Positions 1 to 6,412 of a stretch of DNA of 13,766 nt are shown piece by piece. Under the pieces are notes generated by a model that was not told the DNA's origin, made no database searches, and saw nothing but the letters and a program-made list of their open reading frames with translations. Made by a program: the position numbers and the translations under genes. Location: contig QIHV01000013.1 of NCBI GenBank assembly GCA_003229135.1, positions 1 through 13,766 of the forward strand. The letters run 5' to 3'. Within the stretch, counting starts at the first letter, position 1, and each line of letters starts with the position of its first letter. Source of the stretch: Candidatus Kaiserbacteria bacterium. GTDB taxonomy: Bacteria > Patescibacteriota > Minisyncoccia > Phycocordibacterales > Phycocordibacteraceae.

Positions 1-333
1 GGACGTTTTGATGGTATTGCTCTTCGTGTTCCAGTTATTGCTGGTTCAATTGCAGACATTACTTTCATTGCAAAGAAAGAAACAAGTATTGAAGAGGTTA
101 ATGCTGCGCTCACCGCTGCCGCAAAAACAGACCGTTGGCAAGGGCTTTTCGTAGTTACCACAGAGCCTATTGTTTCCAGCGATATTGTTGGTCAGCCATT
201 TGCCGCCATCGCCGACTTGCCCATGACTCGTGTTGTTGGTGGCAAATTGGTAAAGGTACTTGCGTGGTACGACAACGAAATGGGTTACACTGAATCACTC
301 GTGCGCCATGTCATCGAATCAGGGAACGTCTAA
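1..333 (+). CDS. gap: Glyceraldehyde-3-phosphate dehydrogenase, C-terminal part (5' end outside window)
   Basis: GAPDH converts glyceraldehyde 3-phosphate, phosphate and NAD(P)+ to 1,3-bisphosphoglycerate in cytoplasmic glycolysis/gluconeogenesis. Frame 1 is open from base 1 to a TAA at 331-333, giving 110 visible residues. They match the end of the GAPDH catalytic domain: a segment beginning GRFDGIALRVPV (family form GKLDGMAMRVPT), then TEPIVSSDIVG, then the near-invariant C-terminal block VKVLAWYDNEMGY, followed by the last helix. The family usually has Trp where this protein has Met (DNEWGY). The catalytic Cys and the NAD-binding domain lie upstream of the window, so enzyme class and cofactor cannot be judged. 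The next gene starts inside this one (26-nt overlap), so the two are probably co-transcribed and translationally coupled. Identification is firm; the protein is incomplete only because of the window edge. Confidence 0.93.
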   Translation, partial: GRFDGIALRVPVIAGSIADITFIAKKETSIEEVNAALTAAAKTDRWQGLFVVTTEPIVSSDIVGQPFAAIADLPMTRVVGGKLVKVLAWYDNEMGYTESLVRHVIESGNV

Positions 334-835
334 AGTATATATTGCATCGGACCACGCAGGGTTCGCGCTGAAGCAATTTCTTGTTTCGTCACTAACGAAG
401 CACGAGTATCTTGTGGAAGATATGGGTGCACAGAGCTTCTCTCCACAAGATGATTATCCCGATTTTATCACTCCTTGCGCACAGAAGATTGTACAGGAGA
501 GTGTACGTGGTGGTGACGTTACCGCACACACTTTCGGTATTGTCATAGGAGGAAGCGGACAGGGGGAAGCAATGGCAGCAAATCGTGTCGATGGTGCACG
601 TGCTGCGGTCTTTTACGGCGGTGTACGTGCAGTGAATACCGTAGATGTCTCAGGTACTGTTGCAACAGATACACTCGACATCGTACGTCTTGCTCGTCTT
701 CACAATGATGCCAATATTCTTTCGCTTGGTGCACGATTTCTCTCGGAAGAAGAAGCTCTCCGTGCTGTACTTCTTTTCCTTGAAACAGAGTTCTCCCAAG
801 ATCCACGCCACGCTCGCCGTCTCGAGAAATTTTAA
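308..835 (+). CDS. rpiB: Ribose-5-phosphate isomerase B (RpiB/LacAB family)
   Basis: The enzyme interconverts ribose 5-phosphate and ribulose 5-phosphate in the non-oxidative pentose phosphate pathway. The 175-aa product opens with KVYIASDHAGFALK (residues 9-22), the RpiB substrate-binding motif, and has GGSGQGEAMAANR at 81-93 and HNDANILSLGARFL at 132-145. The ATG at 308 is the only sensible start: the first beta strand begins only eight residues later and the frame has no other nearby ATG. It lies 26 nt inside gap, with no Shine-Dalgarno, so coupled translation is likely. At the catalytic loop the Cys of E. coli-type RpiB is Ser83, while Glu87 sits where the mycobacterial-type enzymes carry their catalytic Glu. 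About 15 extra residues (roughly 104-120) separate this loop from the HNDAN motif, explaining a length above the usual 150. The family assignment is firm; isomerase specificity is inferred from family and context. Confidence 0.9.
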   Translation: MSSNQGTSKVYIASDHAGFALKQFLVSSLTKHEYLVEDMGAQSFSPQDDYPDFITPCAQKIVQESVRGGDVTAHTFGIVIGGSGQGEAMAANRVDGARAAVFYGGVRAVNTVDVSGTVATDTLDIVRLARLHNDANILSLGARFLSEEEALRAVLLFLETEFSQDPRHARRLEKF

Positions 836-843
836 CCGTCTCT

Positions 844-1554
844 ATGAGCACTATTATTCCAGCAATTCTAGTAACAACGCGCAAGGAGCTTGAGATAAAA
901 CTCTCTCGACTTAACGGACTAGCAGATACGGTACAAATTGATGTGGTAGATGGAAAATTTGCGACACCTTCTACATGGCCCTACATCAACAACAAGCATG
1001 AGCTGGAAGAGATGCAGCGACATAACGAGATGTTTCCTTACAGCGACCAGTTTTGTCTCGAGGCAGACCTTATGGTGTCTTCACCAGAGGAGATAGCAAC
1101 ACAGTGGGTGGCAGCAGGTATCTCACGAGTGGTGATACATGCGCGAAGTGTACAGGATTTACCATCAGTATTTAAAAAGCTCTCAGAGAAATTAGGATAC
1201 GAAAAAGATTTCATTCCAGATATGCTGTCATTTGGTGTTGCCTTAAATGTGGGAGACGATGTCACTCTGCTTGAGCCCGTCCTTGGACAAATGAACTACG
1301 TACAGTTCATGGGCATTAAACATATAGGAGTTCAGGGTGAGCCATTTGATACTGGTGTACTTTCCGCTATCAAGACTTTTTCACAGCGCTATCCTCACAT
1401 ACCTATTCAAGTAGATGGAGGAGTTTCTCTCAAAACAGCTCCAGCACTTCTTGATGCTGGTGTGAGTCGGCTTGTTATAGGCTCGGCAATTTGGAATAGT
1501 CACGATGTCGCTTCGCGCATAGAAGAATTCAAAGCTCTTACATTACAATACTAA
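844..1554 (+). CDS. Ribulose-phosphate 3-epimerase-like TIM-barrel protein with altered metal site
   Basis: The 236-aa product follows the RPE fold order: IIPAILV strand (4-10), QIDVVDGKF (31-39), ADLMV (74-78), VVIHARS (96-102), and the phosphate-binding C-terminal strands IQVDGGV (188-194) and LVIGSAIW (210-217). RPE converts ribulose 5-phosphate to xylulose 5-phosphate, which would link RpiB upstream to transketolase downstream. Both Asp residues used as acid/base in the family are kept (D33, D191). The two His metal ligands are not: the first is Gln31 (HxD became QID) and the second is Asp75 (DVHLMV became EADLMV). The usual NPGFGGQ loop is also altered, reading KHIGVQGEPF at 159-168. The start at 844 lies 8 nt after rpiB with no Shine-Dalgarno. 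Position favours RPE activity; another sugar-phosphate epimerase is possible, so no gene symbol is given. Confidence 0.75.
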   Translation: MSTIIPAILVTTRKELEIKLSRLNGLADTVQIDVVDGKFATPSTWPYINNKHELEEMQRHNEMFPYSDQFCLEADLMVSSPEEIATQWVAAGISRVVIHARSVQDLPSVFKKLSEKLGYEKDFIPDMLSFGVALNVGDDVTLLEPVLGQMNYVQFMGIKHIGVQGEPFDTGVLSAIKTFSQRYPHIPIQVDGGVSLKTAPALLDAGVSRLVIGSAIWNSHDVASRIEEFKALTLQY

Positions 1555-1653
1555 ATCTATGAATAATAAATAAGTAAAGATAATTTGCGCACTGCAAATA
1601 TGCATAATGTAGCAACCTTACGTGGTATTATTTTAAGTAAGAATCATATTTAT

Positions 1654-2511
1654 ATGCACCCAACTGATCAAGATATTATCGTACTTGAGAAAAAAGCCGA
1701 AGAAATTCGTGAGACTATCATTGAAATGTTAGTGGCGGCAGGGAGTGGTCATACTGCGGGTTCTCTTGATATGGCGGATATCTTTACAGCACTCTATTTT
1801 CACATTCTTAAACATGACCCAAATAATCCAGAGTGGGAAGAACGTGACCGTTTAATCTTATCTAATGGGCACATTGTACCTGTACGTTATGCGACAATGG
1901 CGCACGCTGGATATTTCCCAGTAAAAGAATGTCTTACTTTACGAAAGTTTGGCAGTCGACTCCAAGGACACCCAGAACGTTTGCGACTTCCTGGACTGGA
2001 AAATACCTCAGGACCTCTCGGTGAGGGTCTTTCGCAAGCTGCTGGTATTGCCTATGCAAATATTATGGACGGGAAGAAGAATCGTATATTTGTATGTATG
2101 GGCGATGGTGAGCAAGACGAAGGAAATGTGTGGGAAGCAGTAATGTTTGCAGGAAAATATGCACTATCAAGTATTACTGCAATTATCGACCGAAATAATA
2201 TCCAAATTGATGGTATGACTGAAGATATTATGCCGCTTGAGTCACTGCGTGCAAAATATGAGGCATTTAACTGGCACGTAATTGAAGTAAACGGGCACGA
2301 TATTGCAGAATTTATTATGGCTACTGAAGAAGCACGAGCAATTTATGAAAAGCCGGTACTCATTCTTGCACATACAATAGCCGGTAAAGGTATCCCTGAA
2401 ATTGAATTTGATTACCATTGGCACGGTAAGCCGCCAACAAAAGACGAAGCAAGGCACTTCTTAAAAGAACTACGTAGTGCCAACGGTCGTGTACCAAATG
2501 AATATGCTTAA
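1654..2511 (+). CDS. Transketolase, N-terminal (thiamine diphosphate-binding) subunit
   Basis: This is the first half of a split transketolase, which transfers two-carbon ketol units between pentose, triose and hexose phosphates. The 285-aa product has the thiamine diphosphate/Mg domain: SGHTAGSLDMADI (31-43), LSNGH (69-73), TSGPLGEGLSQAAGIA (118-133), the cofactor motif GDGEQDEGNVWEA (150-162) ending with N181/N182 and QIDG (184-187), and HTIAGKGIP (240-248). The usual GHPGG is GHTAG here and the usual SKGH is SNGH. I chose the ATG at 1654 because it puts the first conserved helix about 12 residues in, as in archaeal-type split transketolases. An ATG at 1600 and a TTG at 1585 are in frame but add only non-conserved residues. 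No Shine-Dalgarno or convincing -10 box precedes any of them. The gene overlaps the C-terminal subunit by 14 nt, which fits equal production of the two subunits. Confidence 0.9.
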   Translation: MHPTDQDIIVLEKKAEEIRETIIEMLVAAGSGHTAGSLDMADIFTALYFHILKHDPNNPEWEERDRLILSNGHIVPVRYATMAHAGYFPVKECLTLRKFGSRLQGHPERLRLPGLENTSGPLGEGLSQAAGIAYANIMDGKKNRIFVCMGDGEQDEGNVWEAVMFAGKYALSSITAIIDRNNIQIDGMTEDIMPLESLRAKYEAFNWHVIEVNGHDIAEFIMATEEARAIYEKPVLILAHTIAGKGIPEIEFDYHWHGKPPTKDEARHFLKELRSANGRVPNEYA

Positions 2512-3493
2512 TAAAAATGCACATTTAGTTGAGAATCTTTTTGATTCTAATATAACAAAAAAACCAACACGAGATGGTTTTGGTAGTGGTGTAGTGGAAG
2601 CAGGGAGGGCAAATTCAAATGTTGTTGTACTTTGTGCAGACCTTTCAGAGAGTACTCGTGCACAGTGGTTTGAGAAAGAGTTTCCAGAGCGTTTTGTAGA
2701 GGTTGGTATTGCCGAGCAAAATATGGCGGCTCTCGCTGCCGGTTTTTTTGCTGCGGGGAAAGTACCGTTTATTGCTTCGTATGCGGCATTTAATCCGGGC
2801 CGTAACTACGAACAAATTCGTACAACCATTGCCCTTAATGAATCCAATGTAAAAGTATGCGGTATGCATGCTGGAGTTTCCGTTGGCCCTGATGGGGCCA
2901 CACACCAGATGCTTGAGGACCTTGGGCTTATGCGTATGCTCCCGCACATGACAGTAATAAATCCAGCAGATGCCATCGAAGCGCACAAGGCGGTCATTGC
3001 CGCTGCGGCAATGACCGGTCCGGTATACTTACGCTTTGCACGCAGTGCCTCGCCAGTATTCACTACTGATGAAACACCGTTTGAAATAGGTAAGGCACTC
3101 ACTCTATGGGAAAGTGAAAAGCCGCAGGTGGCAATTCTTGCAACGGGACCAATGAGTTACAGAGCAGTTACGGCAGCCTCAGCTCTTGAATCAGAAGGTA
3201 TCGGCTCTATTGTTCTTAATATACATACAATCAAGCCTCTTGATAATAAAGCAGTTATAGAGGCGGCACGACGTACCGGGAATGTAATTACCGTGGAGGA
3301 ACACCAGGCAGCTGGTGGTTTTGGTAGTGCCATCGCGGAGCTTTTAGTTCGCGAATATCCAGTACCAATGCGTATTATGGGTATTCAAGATGTATTTGGT
3401 CAATCTGGAGAGCCGGATGAGCTTTTGGAATATTACGGTTTGGGTGCTCCGCATATCAAAGATGTTGCGCGTGCCTTTTTGGAAAAACATTAA
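2498..3493 (+). CDS. Transketolase, C-terminal (pyrimidine-binding) subunit
   Basis: The 331-aa product is the second half of the split transketolase. It carries the PYR domain and the C-terminal transketolase domain, and should pair with the upstream subunit to complete the active site. LCADLSESTR (45-54) is the typical opening of the PYR domain. FVEVGIAEQNMAALAAGF (66-83) contains the conserved catalytic Glu (E73) that activates thiamine diphosphate. VSVGPDGATHQMLEDL and VINPAD follow, and the C-terminal domain has TVEEHQAAGGFGSAIAE and FGQSGEPDELL. The ATG at 2498 lies inside the end of the N-subunit gene (14-nt overlap); a second ATG six bases later is equally possible, and an in-frame GTG at 2477 is less likely. 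No Shine-Dalgarno is present, consistent with translational coupling. Pyruvate dehydrogenase E1-beta and DXP synthase were considered, but the split layout and pentose-phosphate neighbours favour transketolase. Confidence 0.9.
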   Translation: MNMLNKNAHLVENLFDSNITKKPTRDGFGSGVVEAGRANSNVVVLCADLSESTRAQWFEKEFPERFVEVGIAEQNMAALAAGFFAAGKVPFIASYAAFNPGRNYEQIRTTIALNESNVKVCGMHAGVSVGPDGATHQMLEDLGLMRMLPHMTVINPADAIEAHKAVIAAAAMTGPVYLRFARSASPVFTTDETPFEIGKALTLWESEKPQVAILATGPMSYRAVTAASALESEGIGSIVLNIHTIKPLDNKAVIEAARRTGNVITVEEHQAAGGFGSAIAELLVREYPVPMRIMGIQDVFGQSGEPDELLEYYGLGAPHIKDVARAFLEKH

Positions 3494-3506
3494 TTTTTAG
3501 TATAGT
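3479..3506 (+). promoter_or_regulatory. Candidate promoter for the 53-aa membrane protein
   Basis: A -10 hexamer TATAGT lies at 3501-3506, with TTGGAA at 3479-3484 (16-nt spacing) overlapping the end of the transketolase gene. The -10 box ends 10 nt before the ATG at 3517, so the mRNA leader would be only about 4 nt. Assignment is by eye. Confidence 0.4.
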
Positions 3507-3516
3507 TTTAATATTT

Positions 3517-3678
3517 ATGTCGCGACAAAGAATAAATACATATTTTGCCATACTCATAACTGCTCTTGTCGGGGTTGGTGCAGTACTCATAATTATGTAT
3601 GTTGCTAATACAAAATCATTTGGTAACTACACCAAACACAATATCGCGACTTCCACATCATCAGTTTTTCATAAATAA
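3517..3678 (+). CDS. Small single-pass membrane protein, unknown function (53 aa)
   Basis: This short reading frame runs from ATG at 3517 to TAA at 3676-3678, in the gap between the transketolase genes and the convergent sugar kinase. The product begins with a basic MSRQRIN stretch, followed by an uninterrupted hydrophobic segment at about residues 9-30 (YFAILITALVGVGAVLIIMY), then a polar Ser/Thr-rich tail of about 23 residues. That is a plausible N-in membrane anchor with a short external tail. Codons resemble those of neighbouring genes, and a candidate -10 box lies just upstream. I recognise no family. It could be a chance open frame, but the charge-then-hydrophobic pattern and the promoter argue for a real gene. 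Confidence 0.5.
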   Translation: MSRQRINTYFAILITALVGVGAVLIIMYVANTKSFGNYTKHNIATSTSSVFHK

Positions 3679-3722
3679 TGGGTAAGGTCATCTTTTCAAA
3701 ATTTTATCGGTTTTATATAAAT

Positions 3723-3763
3723 ACAAACACACAATCGTACTTGTTGCCCGATTGTGTGTTTGT
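3723..3763. terminator. 15-bp perfect hairpin between convergent genes
   Basis: The inverted repeat ACAAACACACAATCG (3723-3737) pairs perfectly with its complement at 3749-3763, around an 11-nt loop. It lies between the stop of the 53-aa gene and the stop of the minus-strand sugar kinase, where a shared terminator is expected. Neither strand has a run of T right after the stem, so it may stop transcription weakly or mainly protect 3' ends. The rest of 3679-3784 is AT-rich with no other feature I can see. Confidence 0.6.
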
Positions 3764-3784
3764 CAAATCGATGCGTATCCTATT

Positions 3785-4774
3785 TTACAGAACACTAACT
3801 TTGTACCCATCAGGTACATTTTTCAAGTATGTTTCAAGTGCCTGACGCGTTAGTAGTCCTTTCTGAGCTCCAAGTTGCTGTACTACTGACATTGAGTTAA
3901 TTGGTCCCCAGAGCATAGCTTCGTGAAGTGGTTTGCCAAGTGCAAGTGCTATACCAAATGTTGATGTAAAAGCATCACCGGCACCTGTTCGGTCAACGGG
4001 TGGGCGTGGGTCAGGATACATTGGCACGGTAAGTATTTGTTCGCCATCAAATACAAAAGCCCCGTTAGGTCCATCGGTAATTAGTGCAATCTTTGGTCCA
4101 AGTGCGCGCATATCTCGCAGTAAATTTTTGATATCATCCTCTCCGCGCTCCAAAATACGCTCCGCTTCTTCTTTATTACATGCGACTATTTCAGTATTTT
4201 TATACAAGGGCGCCATTGCATCTTTACCAACCTCAATTTGAAAAGTGCCGGGTTGAAAAATGAGCTTTGTTTGGGGGTGTCGCGGAAGCCACTCAGCAAG
4301 TGCTTCGTGAATTAAGTGTGCCGTAGGCGCAAGTGAAGAAAGATAAATATACTTAGGTGCTACGAGCTCGGGGAAATGATATGGAAACTCATTATGTTTG
4401 ATTAAAATAGTACGCTCTGCATGGAACCAGAGCACATAATGAGCATTGGTTGGGACTTCTTTACTCCGTGATATGAAATCTCCATTAATACCTTCCCGCA
4501 CGAGAACATCCATACAATCATCTCCCAAGCGGTCAGTCCCCATCCATGTCATAAGTCCCGTTGAAAGACCCAGACGCGCTGCGGATACGGCAGCATTTGG
4601 ACTATTGCCTACGGCACTAATTGGAGTTGATGATTCAAATGGTATTTTATCACCCCAATTCATGGAAATGGTACACTCCTCATTATCAATATCACAATGT
4701 ACCTCCGCCTCTTCTAAACGAATAAAATTATCAACGACAATATCACCGATAGCAAGAAAATCAAGAGTCTTCAT
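3785..4774 (-). CDS. PfkB/ribokinase-family carbohydrate kinase
   Basis: This is an ATP-dependent sugar or nucleoside kinase of the PfkB superfamily, 329 aa, expected in the cytoplasm. LDFLAIGDIVVDNF (4-17) is the first strand and substrate-binding Asp region. The AVGNSPNAAVSAARLG stretch (54-69) is the first PfkB signature. DRTGAGDAFTSTFGIALALG (261-280) is the second signature, with the anion hole GAGD and the catalytic base D267. A roughly 30-residue insert after the first strand (about 20-50) forms the lid. The ATG at 4774 is chosen because the first beta strand follows at once and a -10 box lies 6 nt before it; an in-frame upstream ATG at 4807 has neither. The gene is divergent from FBP aldolase, so fructose 6-phosphate (or fructose) is a tempting substrate. 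The sequence does not settle this, and nucleoside or ribose kinase activity is possible. Confidence 0.88.
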   Translation of the reverse strand: MKTLDFLAIGDIVVDNFIRLEEAEVHCDIDNEECTISMNWGDKIPFESSTPISAVGNSPNAAVSAARLGLSTGLMTWMGTDRLGDDCMDVLVREGINGDFISRSKEVPTNAHYVLWFHAERTILIKHNEFPYHFPELVAPKYIYLSSLAPTAHLIHEALAEWLPRHPQTKLIFQPGTFQIEVGKDAMAPLYKNTEIVACNKEEAERILERGEDDIKNLLRDMRALGPKIALITDGPNGAFVFDGEQILTVPMYPDPRPPVDRTGAGDAFTSTFGIALALGKPLHEAMLWGPINSMSVVQQLGAQKGLLTRQALETYLKNVPDGYKVSVL

Positions 4775-4780
4775 ATAAAA

Positions 4781-4789
4781 AGTGTAACA
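4781..4789 (-). promoter_or_regulatory. Extended -10 promoter of the PfkB kinase (probably leaderless)
   Basis: Reading the minus strand, TGTTACACT is an extended -10 element (TGn followed by TACACT at 4786-4781). It ends 6 nt before the ATG at 4774, so a normally placed transcription start falls on the A of ATG. No good -35 hexamer is visible at 16-18 nt, which is common with an extended -10. It shares the 90-nt spacer 4775-4864 with the divergent aldolase promoter. Confidence 0.6.
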
Positions 4790-4849
4790 TTTAAAAATAA
4801 TATGCACGGTACATATTGATAGATGTTGTGCATAACATACTTACGTTCG

Positions 4850-4858
4850 TGATATAAT
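4850..4858 (+). promoter_or_regulatory. Perfect extended -10 promoter of FBP aldolase (probably leaderless)
   Basis: TGATATAAT is an exact extended -10 element (TGn plus TATAAT at 4853-4858). It ends 6 nt before the aldolase ATG at 4865, leaving no room for a Shine-Dalgarno and putting the expected start site on the first base of the gene. No -35 consensus is seen at the right distance. Confidence 0.75.
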
Positions 4859-4864
4859 TGTTAT

Positions 4865-5860
4865 ATGAATGACCTACATGAAATTGCATCCTTATTAGTT
4901 GCTCACGGCAAAGGTCTACTCGCCGCGGACGAAAGTGTACATTCTGCTGACAAACGTCTGACGGCAAACGGTATCGAACCAAGTGAAGAAATGCGCCGCA
5001 AATATCGTGACCTCTTTTTATCAACTCCCGGCATAGAAAAATATCTTTCCGGTATAATTCTTTTTGAAGAAACACTTCTACAAAAAGCAGACAACGGAAC
5101 ATTGTTTCCACAATTATTAACACAGCACAACATATTGCCAATTATTAAAGTGGACCAAGGTGTCGAACCACTTCCCGAAAGTCCGGATGAAACTATTACA
5201 AGCGGACTTATCGGACTACCTGAGCGGTTGGCGAAGTATCGTGAGTGTGGCGCACGGTCTACAAAATGGAGGGCTGTCATTCGAATTGACGGTGATCGCT
5301 TTCCGACATCTCAGGCAATTGCAGAAAATGCAAAAAGACTTGCTTCGTATGCCTATATGGTGCAAGAAGCTGGTATGGTACCAATCCTAGAACCAGAAGT
5401 ACTTCTGGAAGGGAATCACAGTCGTTTGCGTGCACAGGCGGTCATTGAGGAAACACTCCGTGCCGTTTACACAGCTGTCGACGACCAATCAGTTGATCGT
5501 AAAGCGCTCATTTTGAAAACCTCAATGGCACTTTCTGGAAGTGAGAGTGGTAAAACTGATACACCACAGGAAGTTGCAGAAAGTACCATGAAGGCGCTCC
5601 TTGCCACCGTGCCGCGCGACGTGCCCGGCATTGTATTTCTTTCGGGCGGGCAGGCAGCAGACCAAGCAACTGATAATTTGCGTGCGATAACGCAACTTGC
5701 ACACACTGAAAAGGCTCCATGGCCACTCACTTTCTCATATGCACGCGCACTTCAGGGTGAAGCACTAGCACTGTGGAAGGGTAGTGAAGATAACGTATCT
5801 TCGGCACGTGCGGCATTTCTATCACGTCTACAAAAAGTGTCGGATGCGGCAAGCATTTAA
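4865..5860 (+). CDS. Fructose-bisphosphate aldolase, class I (Schiff-base type)
   Basis: The enzyme splits fructose 1,6-bisphosphate into dihydroxyacetone phosphate and glyceraldehyde 3-phosphate, or runs in reverse for gluconeogenesis. The 331-aa product follows the eukaryote-like class I family throughout: GKGLLAADES (15-24, with the D33-equivalent D22), K30/R31, KWR (134-136, lysine of the K146 type), PILEPEVL (173-180, with the paired Glu residues E176/E178), ILKTSM (216-221, Schiff-base lysine K218), FLSGGQ (258-263) and FSYARALQ (290-297). All catalytic positions I can align to the rabbit enzyme are present; the C-terminal Tyr of the animal enzyme is not, as expected in bacteria. The start at 4865 follows a perfect -10 box with no room for a ribosome-binding site. 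It is divergent from the PfkB kinase, suggesting shared control from the common spacer. Confidence 0.94.
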   Translation: MNDLHEIASLLVAHGKGLLAADESVHSADKRLTANGIEPSEEMRRKYRDLFLSTPGIEKYLSGIILFEETLLQKADNGTLFPQLLTQHNILPIIKVDQGVEPLPESPDETITSGLIGLPERLAKYRECGARSTKWRAVIRIDGDRFPTSQAIAENAKRLASYAYMVQEAGMVPILEPEVLLEGNHSRLRAQAVIEETLRAVYTAVDDQSVDRKALILKTSMALSGSESGKTDTPQEVAESTMKALLATVPRDVPGIVFLSGGQAADQATDNLRAITQLAHTEKAPWPLTFSYARALQGEALALWKGSEDNVSSARAAFLSRLQKVSDAASI

Positions 5861-5892
5861 AACTAAATATTTTTTACAATAAGTAGTGGTTT

Positions 5893-5930
5893 AAAAAACT
5901 GAAGCCCTTCAAGTATCAGTTGAAGGGCTT
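5893..5930 (-). terminator. Intrinsic terminator of the 140-aa minus-strand gene
   Basis: The perfect 11-bp stem AAGCCCTTCAA/TTGAAGGGCTT (5902-5912 with 5920-5930, 7-nt loop) is followed on the minus strand by three bases and then TTTTTT (complement of 5893-5898). It lies 15 nt past the stop of the minus-strand gene. The same hairpin could also end aldolase transcripts from the other side, but without a T run. Confidence 0.8.
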
Positions 5931-5945
5931 GTAAGTACCAGTACA

Positions 5946-6368
5946 CTATTGAAAAAACCGGTTTGCAAATTTGATATAATTGTCGCACTCTTTAATAAAT
6001 TTTACGAGGGCACACAATCCATCTTGTGTATCAATTGTATAAAGGTCAACTGTGTGGCACTCAAAAGATGGTTTCCTTAGGTCACCCCCTTTATATACTT
6101 CATCCGCCCACTCATCATCAAATTTTTTGGCGCGGTGTTTTGGCACTCCCTTTCCGTGTGGTGCCTCAGCCATCCATCTGTGCGCCGTACGCCAGAAAGT
6201 CCAGCTTCCAATCCTGCCAACGAGCTGACCGAATGTTCCAACCGGTGGATGTAACATGCCCGGGACTTCTCCTATTGCAACAGCCTTAATGCCGGCAGTT
6301 TCGAGTTCCTTACGAATGATAATGTCACATTCACACGTATTTTCTTCAAAATACTCAAGATATTTCAT
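5946..6368 (-). CDS. Protein of unknown function (140 aa), self-contained transcription unit
   Basis: I do not recognise a named family. The 140-aa product starts MKYLEYFEEN and has two Cys at residues 12 and 14. A central glycine/aromatic stretch at 43-68 includes GRIGSWTFWRTAHRW, and near the end comes DLYTIDTQDGLCALVKFIKE (108-127). The WTF-R-A-W core followed by a Y-x-I-D-T-x-x-G-L segment reminds me of a family of hypothetical proteins in phages and plasmids, but that is recollection only. No signal peptide or membrane helix is seen. The ATG at 6368 is fixed by a perfect Shine-Dalgarno; an in-frame ATG at 6407 lies at the predicted transcription start and is unlikely. The gene is flanked by a consensus promoter and an intrinsic terminator, unlike its neighbours, and ends in TAG. 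This may indicate later acquisition or high expression. Confidence 0.8.
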   Translation of the reverse strand: MKYLEYFEENTCECDIIIRKELETAGIKAVAIGEVPGMLHPPVGTFGQLVGRIGSWTFWRTAHRWMAEAPHGKGVPKHRAKKFDDEWADEVYKGGDLRKPSFECHTVDLYTIDTQDGLCALVKFIKECDNYIKFANRFFQ

Positions 6369-6375
6369 AGCCAAT

Positions 6376-6384
6376 ACCTCCTTA
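6376..6384 (-). promoter_or_regulatory. Perfect Shine-Dalgarno of the 140-aa gene
   Basis: On the minus strand TAAGGAGGT is fully complementary to the canonical 16S rRNA 3' end and sits 7 nt before the ATG at 6368. It is the only strong ribosome-binding site in the window and decides the start of this gene. Confidence 0.9.
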
Positions 6385-6412
6385 TAAGTACTGTAAAAAA
6401 CAATCAATCAAC

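Noticed and set aside
1585..1653. Longer transketolase N-subunit starts (TTG 1585, ATG 1600) and a small inverted repeat ATTTGC/GCAAAT at 1583-1599
   Set aside because: The added residues are not conserved and no ribosome-binding site supports them; the 6-bp repeat is too short to call a feature.
2477..2497. GTG start for the transketolase C-subunit
   Set aside because: It would extend the overlap with the N-subunit to 35 nt and adds seven unconserved residues; the ATG at 2498 is adequate.
5160..5730. Several 60-125-codon open frames in other frames over the aldolase gene
   Set aside because: They overlap a gene with all class I aldolase active-site residues and show no domain or start signal of their own.
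6026..6289. 87-codon plus-strand frame opposite the 140-aa gene
   Set aside because: The minus-strand frame has a consensus promoter, perfect Shine-Dalgarno and terminator; the plus-strand frame has none.
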